This document shows positions 7,204 through 15,088 of a stretch of 64,000 nucleotides of DNA, piece by piece. How positions within the stretch are numbered: position 1 is the stretch's first letter; the number at the start of each line of letters is the position of its first letter. Origin of the DNA: Robiginitalea marina (lineage in GTDB: Bacteria > Bacteroidota > Bacteroidia > Flavobacteriales > Flavobacteriaceae); the NCBI RefSeq assembly GCF_024006985.1, contig NZ_JAMXIB010000011.1, positions 1 through 64,000 of the forward strand, written 5' to 3'. The notes below the pieces were generated by a model. That model made no database searches, had not been told where the DNA came from, and saw nothing but the letters and a program-made list of their open reading frames with translations. The position numbers and the translations under genes are program-made.

Positions 7204-9612
7204 TCAGGAGTTGGTGGCCGCATCATCGCCTTCTTCTTCTTCCCCGGCGAGGATATCGATCTGGGGCTCTTTGAGGATTTTCTTGTCAGCAATGTTGCGT
7301 TCCAGAGACAGGAGGAGGGAAGGGAGCAGGATCAGGTTAGCCAGCATCGCAAACAGGAGGGTGGCCGACACCAGGGCGCCCAGGGCCACCGTCCCCCCGA
7401 AACTGGAGATGATAAACACGGAAAACCCAAAGAACAGCACAATGGAGGTGTAGAACATACTTACCCCTGTTTCCCGCAGGGAGGCATAGACCGATGGCCG
7501 GATCTTCCAGCGGTGGGCGACGAGTTCCTGCCGGTATTTGGCCAGGAAATGGATGGTGTCATCCACCGAAATCCCGAAGGCAATGCTGAAGACCAAAATG
7601 GTGGATGGCTTGATGGGGACCCCTGCAAAGCCCATTACCCCTGCAGTGATGAGCAGGGGTAGGAGGTTAGGGATCAGGGAGATCAGGATCATCCGGAAGG
7701 AGCGGAACAGGTAAGCCATCAAAAGGGCGATCAGGCCGATGGCCAGCCCAAGGGACATCAACAGGTTCCTGACCAGGTATTTCGTCCCCTTAAGGAATAA
7801 AAGGGCTTTCCCCGTCAGGTAGACGGTATAGCGTTCCGGGGGGAATACTTTCGCGATTTCCTCCAGCAACCCCTTTTCAATGGCCTCCATCCGGTCGGTT
7901 TTCACGTCGCGCATATAGGTGGTCATGCGCGCGATCTGCCCGGTGCTGTCGACGAAGCTTTTCAGCAAATTGCTGTTCTCACGCGATTTTCGGGCCATAT
8001 TCAGGATGAAGTTACTCTCCTGGGAGGTAGGCAACTGGTAATATTTGGGGATGCCATTGTAAAAGGCCTGTTTGGAATACTTTACCAGGTTTACCACCGA
8101 TACGGGCCGCGAGAGTTCAGGGACTTCTTCGATATGTGCGTCCAACTGGTCCATCCGCCTCAGGGTGGCAGGTTTGAGCACGCCATTGCGCTGGTTCGTG
8201 TTGATCACCACTTCAATGGGCATGATGCCGTCAAATTCGGACTCAAAAAAGCGGATGTCCTTCACGAAGTCCGAATTTTTGGGCATGTCTTCTATGACGC
8301 TTCCGGAAATTTCTATCTGGTACATCCCGATTATGCTCGCGACCAGCAGGGCCACAGAAACAAAATAAACGGCGATCCGGTGGTTGCGGACGATGCGCTC
8401 CATCCAGTTGACAAAGGTGTCGATCCACCGCTTGTTCAGGTGTTTCAGGTGCTTGGTCTTGGGCAGGGGCATGAAACTGTACAGGATGGGGATAATCAGC
8501 AGCGAAAGCACAAAAATCCCAAGGATATTGAGGGAAGCCACGATCCCGAATTCAGTCAGCAGTTTGCTGTCGGTAATGATGAAGGTGGCAAAACCGGAAG
8601 CCGTGGTCACATTGGTCATCAGGGTGGCATTGCCGATCTTGGTGATCACCCGCTGCAGGGAGAGGGCCTGGTTGCCGTGTTTGTTCACCTCCTGCTGATA
8701 CTTATTGATCAGGAAAATACAGTTGGGGATGCCGATCACGATAATTACCGGGGGGATGAGGGCCGTCAGCACGGTGATTTCATACCGCAGGAGCCCCAGG
8801 GTGCCAAAAGCCCACATGACCCCGATGACCACCACGCAAACGGAGATAAGGGTCGCCCGTACCGAACGGAAAAAAAAGAAAAAGATCAGGGAAGTAACCG
8901 CCAGGGCAGCGAAGATGAATTTTCCGATTTCGTCAATGATGTTCTGGGCATTCATTGTCCGGATGTAGGGCATGCCGGAGGTATGTACCTCCAGGGCTGT
9001 TTCCTTTTCGAATTCCCTGATCAGGCTGGTGAGGTCCTGCAGGACGAAATCTTTCCTCACGCTTGTGTTTACCAGGTCCTTATCGAGGTAAACCACGGTG
9101 CGAAGGGTTTGGCTTTCCCTGTTGTACAGAAGCTTGTCGTAAAAAGGGAGCTCTTCAAACAGCATCCGCCTGAGGCTGTCCACTGCCGCTTTGTTTTCCA
9201 CGGGCCCCGTGATCCAGGGCTCCAGCAGGAATTCTTCATTCCCGGGGCTTTTGACCAGGCGTTGCAGGTTTTCCGTGGAGAGGACAAAGTCCACTTCCGG
9301 GAAGGCCTCCAGCTGCTTGCTGAGCACGTTCCACCGGTTGAAGGTTTCCGGCTCAAAAAGGGCAGGGTCCCTGACGGCCAGCACAATGGTGTTTCCCTCT
9401 TCCCCGAATTGCGAAAGGAATTCCTGGTAACGGACATTTTCGGGATGGTCGTCGGGAAGCAGGTTGGCCTCCGAGTTCGAAAAACGCATGTGTTCCCATT
9501 GCGTGGAAAGCGCAACGGTAAGGGCGGCGATCCCCAGAAGGATCAGGACCCTGTTCCGGAGGATGATCCGCGCTGTCTTTGCCCAGAAGCCCTGTGTGAG
9601 TTTTGCCACCAT
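7204..9612 (-). CDS. MMPL/RND family transporter with sterol-sensing-like domains
   Basis: The 802-residue inner-membrane protein has the RND/MMPL layout. One helix is near residues 15-32, a large periplasmic loop covers about 35-220, and a five-helix bundle about 225-390. After a linker, a second helix is near 415-435, a second periplasmic loop about 440-620 and another five-helix bundle about 625-785. Both bundles resemble patched/SSD-type domains (for example AFGISVDDTIHFLAKYR in the second half). Members export lipids, hopanoids or hydrophobic compounds using proton flow. The substrate here is unknown, and no membrane-fusion or TolC-like partner is adjacent. The acidic C-terminal tail (GEEEEGDD) is probably cytoplasmic. 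Confidence 0.88.
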   Translation of the reverse strand: MVAKLTQGFWAKTARIILRNRVLILLGIAALTVALSTQWEHMRFSNSEANLLPDDHPENVRYQEFLSQFGEEGNTIVLAVRDPALFEPETFNRWNVLSKQLEAFPEVDFVLSTENLQRLVKSPGNEEFLLEPWITGPVENKAAVDSLRRMLFEELPFYDKLLYNRESQTLRTVVYLDKDLVNTSVRKDFVLQDLTSLIREFEKETALEVHTSGMPYIRTMNAQNIIDEIGKFIFAALAVTSLIFFFFFRSVRATLISVCVVVIGVMWAFGTLGLLRYEITVLTALIPPVIIVIGIPNCIFLINKYQQEVNKHGNQALSLQRVITKIGNATLMTNVTTASGFATFIITDSKLLTEFGIVASLNILGIFVLSLLIIPILYSFMPLPKTKHLKHLNKRWIDTFVNWMERIVRNHRIAVYFVSVALLVASIIGMYQIEISGSVIEDMPKNSDFVKDIRFFESEFDGIMPIEVVINTNQRNGVLKPATLRRMDQLDAHIEEVPELSRPVSVVNLVKYSKQAFYNGIPKYYQLPTSQESNFILNMARKSRENSNLLKSFVDSTGQIARMTTYMRDVKTDRMEAIEKGLLEEIAKVFPPERYTVYLTGKALLFLKGTKYLVRNLLMSLGLAIGLIALLMAYLFRSFRMILISLIPNLLPLLITAGVMGFAGVPIKPSTILVFSIAFGISVDDTIHFLAKYRQELVAHRWKIRPSVYASLRETGVSMFYTSIVLFFGFSVFIISSFGGTVALGALVSATLLFAMLANLILLPSLLLSLERNIADKKILKEPQIDILAGEEEEGDDAATNS

Positions 9613-9629
9613 GGGGATGAATCCGGCGG

Positions 9630-9661
9630 CAAAGGTAGAAAATCATCCCCAGTGCGCCCAA
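9630..9661 (-). promoter_or_regulatory. Predicted promoter of the MMPL transporter gene
   Basis: On the minus strand, TTG at 9661-9659 is followed after 21 bases by TACCTTTG at 9637-9630, fitting the Bacteroidota -33 TTG / -7 TAnnTTTG pattern. The -7 box ends 17 bases before the start codon. Confidence 0.6.
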
Positions 9662-9687
9662 CAAATTGCCAATTAGGGACGATCATA

Positions 9688-9714
9688 AAAAAAGCCTCCG
9701 GTTGGAGGCTTTGT
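9688..9714 (-). terminator. Intrinsic terminator after frr
   Basis: AAAGCCTCC (9691-9699) pairs with GGAGGCTTT (9704-9712) around GGTT. Read on the minus strand, the stem is followed by a T-run (9692-9687 region), and it lies about 20 bases beyond the frr stop. Confidence 0.85.
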
Positions 9715-9732
9715 TATAGAATCAGGGCACGG

Positions 9733-10287
9733 TCAGACCTTCATGATTTCCGCTTCCTTAACCTCCAGGACCTGGTCCACTTTTTTGATGTAGGTATCGG
9801 TAAGCTCCTGGATGTCGATTTCCGCATTCTTTTCCAGGTCTTCGGAAACTCCCAGGGCCTTTACTTCCTTATTGGCTTCCTGCCGGGCGCTGCGCACGCC
9901 AATCTTGGCTTCTTCCGCTTCGGACCTGGCCTGCTTGGCCAGCTGCCTGCGACGCTCCTCTGTCAGGGGGGGGACGTTGATGATCACCATTTCCCCATTG
10001 TTCATGGGGTTGAAGCCGAGGTTGGCCGTCATGATGGCGTTTTCAATGGCAGGGATCATATTCTTTTCCCAGGGCTGCACCATGATGGTCCTCCCATCCG
10101 GGGTGTTGATGTTGGCAACCTGCGACAGCGGGGTCATGTTGCCGTAGTATTCCACCATAACTGAGGAGAGCATGGCGGGGCTGGCCTTGCCGGCCCTGAT
10201 TTTGACCAGTTCCTTTTCCAGGTGGGCCATGGCCTTTTCCATATTCTCCCTGGCGGTGTCCAGAATAAATTCAATTTCTTCGTTCAT
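9733..10287 (-). CDS. frr: Ribosome recycling factor
   Basis: Together with EF-G, RRF splits the post-termination ribosome. The 184-residue length matches the family norm (about 185). The family features are visible: KIRAGKASPAML near residue 30, the hinge around GRTIMVQPWEKNMIPAIENAI, and the helical arm NVPPLTEERRRQLAKQAR near 107-124. It lies 37 bases after pyrH on the same strand, a gene pair conserved widely in bacteria, and is the last gene before a terminator. Confidence 0.97.
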   Translation of the reverse strand: MNEEIEFILDTARENMEKAMAHLEKELVKIRAGKASPAMLSSVMVEYYGNMTPLSQVANINTPDGRTIMVQPWEKNMIPAIENAIMTANLGFNPMNNGEMVIINVPPLTEERRRQLAKQARSEAEEAKIGVRSARQEANKEVKALGVSEDLEKNAEIDIQELTDTYIKKVDQVLEVKEAEIMKV

Positions 10288-10324
10288 GGGTCGTATGTGA
10301 TTGAAAAGGTTTTCCGGCTGCGAT

Positions 10325-11032
10325 TTACAGGTTTACCACCGTCCCGATGTTTTCACCCGATACGATTTTCATCAGGTTCCCCTTTTTGTTCATATCGAAT
10401 ACCACAATGGGGAGTTCATTTTCCTGACTCAGGGTAAAGGCGGTGGTATCCATAACTTTCAGGCCCTTGCGCAGGACTTCAGCAAAGCTGATGGTATCGA
10501 ATTTGGTGGCGGTTTTGTCTTTTTCAGGGTCGCTGGTATAGATGCCGTCCACACGGGTCCCTTTCAGGATCACATCCGCCTCGATCTCGATGGCCCGGAG
10601 TACGGCGGCCGAATCGGTCGTGAAATACGGGTTCCCGGTGCCCCCCCCAAAAATGACCACCCGACCCTTTTCCAGGTGGCGCATCGCCCTTCTTCTGATA
10701 AAGGGTTCGGCCACCTCATTGATCTTAATGGCAGATTGCAGGCGGGTATCGACCCCCTTGTCCTCCAGGGCTGATTGAAGGGCAAGACCGTTGATGATGG
10801 TGGCCAGCATGCCCATGTGGTCGCCCTGTACGCGATCCATGCCGCGACTTGCCCCGGCTACGCCGCGAAAGATATTCCCCCCTCCGATTACAATGGCTAC
10901 CTCAGTCCCCTGGTTGACCACCGCTTTGATTTCTTCGGCATAGGTTTCCAGGCGGCCCGGGTCAATTCCGTATTGTTGGTCGCCCATCAGGGCTTCACCG
11001 CTTAATTTTAAGAGAATCCTCTTGTATGGCAT
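10325..11032 (-). CDS. pyrH: Uridylate kinase (UMP kinase)
   Basis: PyrH phosphorylates UMP to UDP in pyrimidine nucleotide synthesis and belongs to the amino-acid kinase fold. The 235-residue protein has the N-terminal [11 protein letters not shown] motif, the GGGN phosphate-binding loop ([10 protein letters not shown], about 49-58), the [20 protein letters not shown] substrate region (about 130-150) and the nucleotide-binding segment [14 protein letters not shown]. It is followed by frr after 37 bases. A TATTTTTG box 21 bases upstream suggests its own promoter, in addition to any read-through from tsf. Confidence 0.97.
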   Translation of the reverse strand: MPYKRILLKLSGEALMGDQQYGIDPGRLETYAEEIKAVVNQGTEVAIVIGGGNIFRGVAGASRGMDRVQGDHMGMLATIINGLALQSALEDKGVDTRLQSAIKINEVAEPFIRRRAMRHLEKGRVVIFGGGTGNPYFTTDSAAVLRAIEIEADVILKGTRVDGIYTSDPEKDKTATKFDTISFAEVLRKGLKVMDTTAFTLSQENELPIVVFDMNKKGNLMKIVSGENIGTVVNL

Positions 11033-11052
11033 GGCACGGGCTTAAATCCGGA

Positions 11053-11060
11053 CAAAAATA
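11053..11060 (-). promoter_or_regulatory. Predicted -7 box for pyrH-frr
   Basis: The minus strand reads TATTTTTG, matching TAnnTTTG, 21 bases before the pyrH start and downstream of the tsf terminator. No -33 TTG at proper spacing was found. Confidence 0.5.
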
Positions 11061-11225
11061 ATCAAAATTATTTTGGTTTCAGGGCCTGCCGGGCTCTGTG
11101 GTACCGGATGTTCAATTCAATCGAAAAAGGCAGGCGCCTCCCGCCTTTAAATTGGCGCGGGGCCCTATGGCCATCGATTTTTTTCGTGGCGGAAGGGCGG
11201 GCGGAAAATTGGGAGGGGCTTAAAA

Positions 11226-11254
11226 AACAAACGCCCCGGGGATGCCGGGGCGTT
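11226..11254 (-). terminator. Intrinsic terminator after tsf
   Basis: ACGCCCCGG (11231-11239) pairs with CCGGGGCGT (11245-11253). On the minus strand the GC-rich stem is followed by TTGTTTTTT, and it lies about 25 bases past the tsf stop. Confidence 0.9.
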
Positions 11255-11277
11255 CTTATTTAAGCAGTCAAAACAGG

Positions 11278-12102
11278 TTACCCCAGGGCTACCCGCGAAA
11301 AACCAGTCACCACAAGGTTGGGGGCGGCCGATTTCACGTATTCCGCAACACTTACCTTGCTGTCTTTGATAAATTCCTGGTTAACCAGAGTATTGTCCTT
11401 GAAGAACCGCTGCAGTTTCCCCTGGGCTATCTTGTCGAGCATGGCCTCGGGCTTTCCTTCCTGACGGAGTTGGTCCTTGGCGATTTCAATCTCCTTTTCG
11501 ATGATCTCCTGGTCCACCTGTTCTTCATTCAGGGCCACAGGGTTCATTGCAGCAGCCTGCATGGCGACATCCTTGGCAATGGAAGCGGCATCGGCCACGG
11601 CTTCAGAAAGCCCCGCCAGGGTAGCGATTTTGTTTCCCGCGTGGATGTAGGACCCTACAAAAGGGGCGCTGAGCTTCTCAAAGCCCCCGATCTCGATCTT
11701 CTCCCCAATCACCCCGGTTTGTTCCATGAGCTTTTCCTGCACGGAGATGCCCCCGAAATCCGCTGCAAGGAACGAATCGCGGTCGGCATACTCCAGGGCC
11801 AGCTCGGCCAGGTCGTTGGCCAGGGCCACGAAACTGTCGTTTTTGGCCACGAAATCCGTTTCACAGTTCAGGGAAATGATCACCCCTTCGGTATTGGTTG
11901 CATTGACTTTAGCGATGGCCGCACCTTCCGTGGATTCGCGGTCGGCACGCTTCGCGGCAACCTTTTGTCCTTTTTTGCGAAGGATTTCGATGGCTTTTTC
12001 AAAGTCGCCGTCGGCTTCCACCAGGGCGTTCTTGCAATCCATCATCCCGGCACCGGTGGTTTTTCTAAGATTATTTACCTCAGCTGCGGTAATATTTGCC
12101 AT
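11278..12102 (-). CDS. tsf: Translation elongation factor Ts
   Basis: EF-Ts is the guanine nucleotide exchange factor for EF-Tu. The start at 12102 gives MANITAAEVNNLRKTTGAGMMDCKN, the standard UBA-like N-terminus, including the TGAGMMDCK motif. An in-frame ATG 24 bases upstream would only add an unusual MGSTNTTT prefix. The 274-residue length fits the family, with the core motif VISLNCETDFVAKNDSF near residue 75-91 and the dimerisation and C-terminal modules intact. It lies 70 bases after rpsB, the near-universal rpsB-tsf arrangement, and is followed by a strong terminator. Confidence 0.96.
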   Translation of the reverse strand: MANITAAEVNNLRKTTGAGMMDCKNALVEADGDFEKAIEILRKKGQKVAAKRADRESTEGAAIAKVNATNTEGVIISLNCETDFVAKNDSFVALANDLAELALEYADRDSFLAADFGGISVQEKLMEQTGVIGEKIEIGGFEKLSAPFVGSYIHAGNKIATLAGLSEAVADAASIAKDVAMQAAAMNPVALNEEQVDQEIIEKEIEIAKDQLRQEGKPEAMLDKIAQGKLQRFFKDNTLVNQEFIKDSKVSVAEYVKSAAPNLVVTGFSRVALG

Positions 12103-12172
12103 TGTTGTTGTATTTGTGGAACCCATGGGTCCCGATTTAATTTTGTTTTTGATTTCTCAAAGTCCGGGCGGG

Positions 12173-13252
12173 TTATTCAATGCCGCCTTTAGCTTCCTCC
12201 TGCCATGCATTGAGGGCTTCCCACTCTCCGTCAGCAGCCATTTTTGCCTGCTTTGGCCAGCTTCCCGGATCGAGGTGGGCCAGGCGGGAGCTGAATTCCG
12301 TCAGCAGGTCCTTTATTTTTTCAGGGTCCGCTTCAGCCAGGGCCACATATGTGCCCAGTCCGGCTTCTACCAGGGCTTCTGCTGCCTTGGGTCCGATCCC
12401 TTCAATTTTGGTGAGGTCATCGCCTGTGGCCTCAGCGGCCTGTTTTTTCACTTTAGGGGCTGCTTCCGCCGGGGCGGTGGCAGTTTCTACTTCCTCAACG
12501 GCTGTTGAGGCGGGCGCTTCTGCCCGGGTTGCCTTTTCTTCAGCGGCTTCTGCCTTCTCCGATTTCCGTTCGGTCAGGCCTTCGGCAATAGCGTCAGTTA
12601 CCTGTTTCATGATGATCTCAATGGATTTGGAGGCATCATCATTGGCGGGGATGACATAGTCGATAGGGCGTGGGTCTGAATTCGTATCCACCATGGCGAA
12701 AACAGGGATATTCAGCTTCTGGGCCTCTTTCACGGCAATATGCTCCCTCATGGTGTCTACCACGAAGATGGCGCCCGGCAGGCGGGTCATCTCGGCGATG
12801 GACCCCAGGTTTTTCTCCAGCTTGGCGCGGAGGCGTTCCACCTGCAGCCTTTCTTTCTTGGAAAGGGTGTCAAAGGTGCCGTCCTTCTTCATCCGGTCAA
12901 TGCTGGTCATTTTCTTGACTGCCTTGCGGATGGTGACAAAATTGGTCAGCATCCCACCGGGCCAGCGCTCCGTGATGTAGGGCATGTTCACGGCTGAAAC
13001 CTTTTCGGCCACGATGTCTTTGGCCTGTTTCTTGGTGGCCACAAAGAGCACCTTGCGCCCGGAGGCGGCAATTTTGGTCAGGGCCTCGCAGGCTTCATCC
13101 AGCTTGGCAACCGTTTTGTAAAGGTTGATGACGTGGATCCCGTTGCGCTCCATGTAGATGTAGGGCGCCATGTTCGGGTTCCATTTACGGGTGAGGTGTC
13201 CAAAATGCACCCCAGCTTCTAAAAGATCTTTTACTTCAGCTTTTACAGCCAT
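12173..13252 (-). CDS. rpsB: 30S ribosomal protein S2 with C-terminal helix-hairpin-helix extension
   Basis: Residues 1 to about 225 are a complete S2 (LLEAGVHFGHLTRKWNPNM near the N-terminus, RWPGGMLTNF at 96-105, PVFAMVDTNSDP at 183-194). Unlike the usual protein of about 240-260 residues, this one has 359. After an Ala/Glu-rich linker (about 226-277) comes a domain at about 278-342 that begins DDLTKIEGIGPKAAEALVEAG, a helix-hairpin-helix signature. It ends with a WPKQAKMAA segment and a short acidic tail. The same domain type ends the ActC protein at 41237-42961. The extension is in frame, without a stop, so it is part of the protein. Its role is unknown. Confidence 0.96.
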   Translation of the reverse strand: MAVKAEVKDLLEAGVHFGHLTRKWNPNMAPYIYMERNGIHVINLYKTVAKLDEACEALTKIAASGRKVLFVATKKQAKDIVAEKVSAVNMPYITERWPGGMLTNFVTIRKAVKKMTSIDRMKKDGTFDTLSKKERLQVERLRAKLEKNLGSIAEMTRLPGAIFVVDTMREHIAVKEAQKLNIPVFAMVDTNSDPRPIDYVIPANDDASKSIEIIMKQVTDAIAEGLTERKSEKAEAAEEKATRAEAPASTAVEEVETATAPAEAAPKVKKQAAEATGDDLTKIEGIGPKAAEALVEAGLGTYVALAEADPEKIKDLLTEFSSRLAHLDPGSWPKQAKMAADGEWEALNAWQEEAKGGIE

Positions 13253-13456
13253 TCTGTTATTTAGTTTACGTTCTTTGAAAGTGCAATATCAGAGTGGTAG
13301 TCCTTTCCATGGGGCAGGACGCGCCTCTGCTATTTAGATGCTAAACCAAATCGGCTCCGGTTTTGCAGGCGGGAAAGCCTGTTTGCCGGGCTGTACTAGT
13401 TTCTCCGGAGAGAACGTTTCAAGGAACTGGGTTAATATTATCCTGCAGCGCAGGGT
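13253..13456. other. rpsB leader region, no clear promoter
   Basis: This stretch between the rpsI terminator and rpsB holds no credible gene. On the minus strand it includes a short hairpin (TCTCCGGAGA near 13402-13411). It contains no TAnnTTTG box that I can find. It could hold a leader regulated by S2, but no recognisable S2-binding fold was established. Confidence 0.35.
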
Positions 13457-13458
13457 GA

Positions 13459-13490
13459 CAAAAAATTCCTGCCGGGGTAACCGGCAGGAT
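13459..13490 (-). terminator. Intrinsic terminator after rplM-rpsI
   Basis: TCCTGCCGG (13467-13475) pairs with CCGGCAGGA (13481-13489). On the minus strand the stem is followed by ATTTTTTG. It lies just beyond the rpsI stop codon and separates rplM-rpsI from rpsB-tsf. Confidence 0.9.
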
Positions 13491-13496
13491 TTACTT

Positions 13497-13883
13497 TTAA
13501 CGCTTGGAGAACTGGAATTTCTTCCGGGCCTTCTTCTGGCCAAATTTTTTCCGCTCCACCATACGGGGGTCCCGGGTCAGCAGGCCTTCAGGCTTAAGGG
13601 CACTGCGGTGTTCCTCGTTCAGCTCGCACAGGGCACGGGAAATCGCCAGGCGCACGGCTTCCGCCTGCCCGGTGATCCCGCCGCCGAACACGTTGATCTT
13701 TACATCAAAGGCATTCTCGGAGTCCGTGAGGGTAAAAGGCTGCTGTACTTTGTATTGCAGGGTGGCTGTCGGAAAGTAGTCCGCAAAGGCCCTTTTATTG
13801 ACGGTAATAGTGCCTTTCCCTTCAGAAAGGTATACCCTCGCCACAGCGGTCTTCCTTCTCCCAATTTTGTGAATCACCTCCAT
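13497..13883 (-). CDS. rpsI: 30S ribosomal protein S9
   Basis: S9 binds 16S rRNA in the small-subunit head, and its basic C-terminal tail reaches the P-site tRNA. The 128-residue protein has the expected start (IGRRKTAVARVYL), the GGGITGQAEAVRLAISRAL core and the RDPRMVERKKFGQKKARKKFQFSKR tail ending in the invariant Lys-Arg. Its ATG overlaps the rplM stop by one base (TAATG), so the two are coupled. Confidence 0.98.
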   Translation of the reverse strand: MEVIHKIGRRKTAVARVYLSEGKGTITVNKRAFADYFPTATLQYKVQQPFTLTDSENAFDVKINVFGGGITGQAEAVRLAISRALCELNEEHRSALKPEGLLTRDPRMVERKKFGQKKARKKFQFSKR

Positions 13884-14338
13884 TACTTAAGGTCGTTTAA
13901 GTTGATTTGCTTCGGTTTTTGCGCTTCCTGTTTATGCTCCGGACCTGCGTATACATACAGGTTCCTGAAAAGGTCAGCTCCAAGGCGGTTTTTGGGAAGC
14001 ATGCCCTTGATCGCCTTTTCCACCATGTCGGTGGGCTTCTTCGCCATCAGTTCGCGGGCAGTCTGTTCGCGCTGGCCGCCGGGGTATCCGGTGTAGCGGA
14101 TGTACTTTTTGTCATCCCACTTATTCCCTGAAAGGCTGATTTTTTCGGCATTGATAACCACCACATTGTCCCCGCAGTCCACATGGGGGGTGAAGTTGGT
14201 TTTATATTTACCCCTCAGGATATTCGCTACCTTGGAAGCAAGCCTGCCAAGGGTCTGGCCATCGGCATCCACCAGCAACCACTCCTTGGAAACGGTGTTT
14301 TTGTTGGCAGATATGGTTTTGTAGCTCAATGTATCCAC
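13883..14338 (-). CDS. rplM: 50S ribosomal protein L13
   Basis: L13 is an early-assembly protein of the large subunit. The 151-residue protein shows the family motifs [19 protein letters not shown] (about 26-44), [12 protein letters not shown] and RYTGYPGG, with the [19 protein letters not shown] helix near the C-terminus. It is the first gene of the rplM-rpsI pair and has a well-formed promoter 49 bases upstream. The L13-S9 order is universal in bacteria. Confidence 0.98.
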   Translation of the reverse strand: MDTLSYKTISANKNTVSKEWLLVDADGQTLGRLASKVANILRGKYKTNFTPHVDCGDNVVVINAEKISLSGNKWDDKKYIRYTGYPGGQREQTARELMAKKPTDMVEKAIKGMLPKNRLGADLFRNLYVYAGPEHKQEAQKPKQINLNDLK

Positions 14339-14386
14339 TACTCCTATTTTTAAAAATTAAACACGTCAAGTCCGAATAACGGGCTG

Positions 14387-14417
14387 CAAATGTACAACTA
14401 TTAAGTTGAATTACAAA
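14387..14417 (-). promoter_or_regulatory. Promoter of rplM-rpsI
   Basis: On the minus strand, TTTG at 14417-14414 is followed by a 19-base spacer (14413-14395) and TACATTTG at 14394-14387. This is a full match to the Bacteroidota -33/-7 consensus. The implied leader is about 40-45 bases. Confidence 0.8.
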
Positions 14418-14565
14418 TGGCCCCCGGGCAATATTTTTGCCTTCCCCCTAAACTTTTTTAGGACGGGCGGTGCGGTTCCCGGGCGCATTTTGAAATACTT
14501 TTTCACCCTTTGCAGCGTTCTAACAGCAACAGCACTTTAAGCGAACCGCTGAAACTGATATTGCC

Positions 14566-15057
14566 ATGAAATTAAAATACTACCTGATCGCCCTGCTCAC
14601 CGCAGCCTTTTTTTCCTGCTCTTCCGATGATGATGCGGATTCCGGCGTGAATTCCATAGTGGGCACCTGGGATGCGGTTTCCCTGCAACTGGATGCCACC
14701 GCCACAGAAGAGGAAAGGAACGCTGCAACCCTTTTCAACCTCCTGGCTGCCCAGGATTGTTATTTGCTTACGCTGATCTTTACAGAAAGCCAACAGGCTA
14801 CCCTGGAAAGCTCCTTTGCCTACCTGGACCTGAGCGGCCTGCTGACCGGGGATTTCAATATTGCCTGCCCAACGGAAAGCGACAGCGAAACCGCCACCTA
14901 CAGCTATACGGGCGGACAGCTGACCATTACGGATTCGGAGGGAATGAGCGAAACCGTAACCGCCACCCTCAGTGGAAACCGCCTTACCATGCAGATCGAA
15001 GGGGATGAATTTGAAGAGTTTGGAACCGGGGGTTCCCTGATCTTCGAAAGGCGCTAG
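14566..15057 (+). CDS. Lipocalin-like lipoprotein
   Basis: The 163-residue product is a predicted lipoprotein. Residues 1-17 form a hydrophobic signal and AAFFSC is the lipobox, with Cys18 as the acylation site. An acidic SSDDDAD stretch follows directly, resembling the export signals that send Bacteroidota lipoproteins to the cell surface. The mature part starts with the lipocalin/fatty-acid-binding-like motif IVGTWDAVSLQ and has repeated beta strands ending in LTMQIEGDEFE and GGSLIFERR. These small Bacteroidota lipocalin-like lipoproteins have no known ligand. It is a single gene between the ribosomal-protein promoter region and convergent polA. Confidence 0.75.
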   Translation: MKLKYYLIALLTAAFFSCSSDDDADSGVNSIVGTWDAVSLQLDATATEEERNAATLFNLLAAQDCYLLTLIFTESQQATLESSFAYLDLSGLLTGDFNIACPTESDSETATYSYTGGQLTITDSEGMSETVTATLSGNRLTMQIEGDEFEEFGTGGSLIFERR

Positions 15058-15088
15058 GCCGGGAAGCGGGAACCCTGCCCCCCGGGCC

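Noticed and set aside
8134-10164. 676-codon open frame on the plus strand
   Set aside because: It lies opposite the MMPL transporter and frr, crosses their intergenic region and terminator, and its translation has no family resemblance. It is a GC-driven shadow frame.
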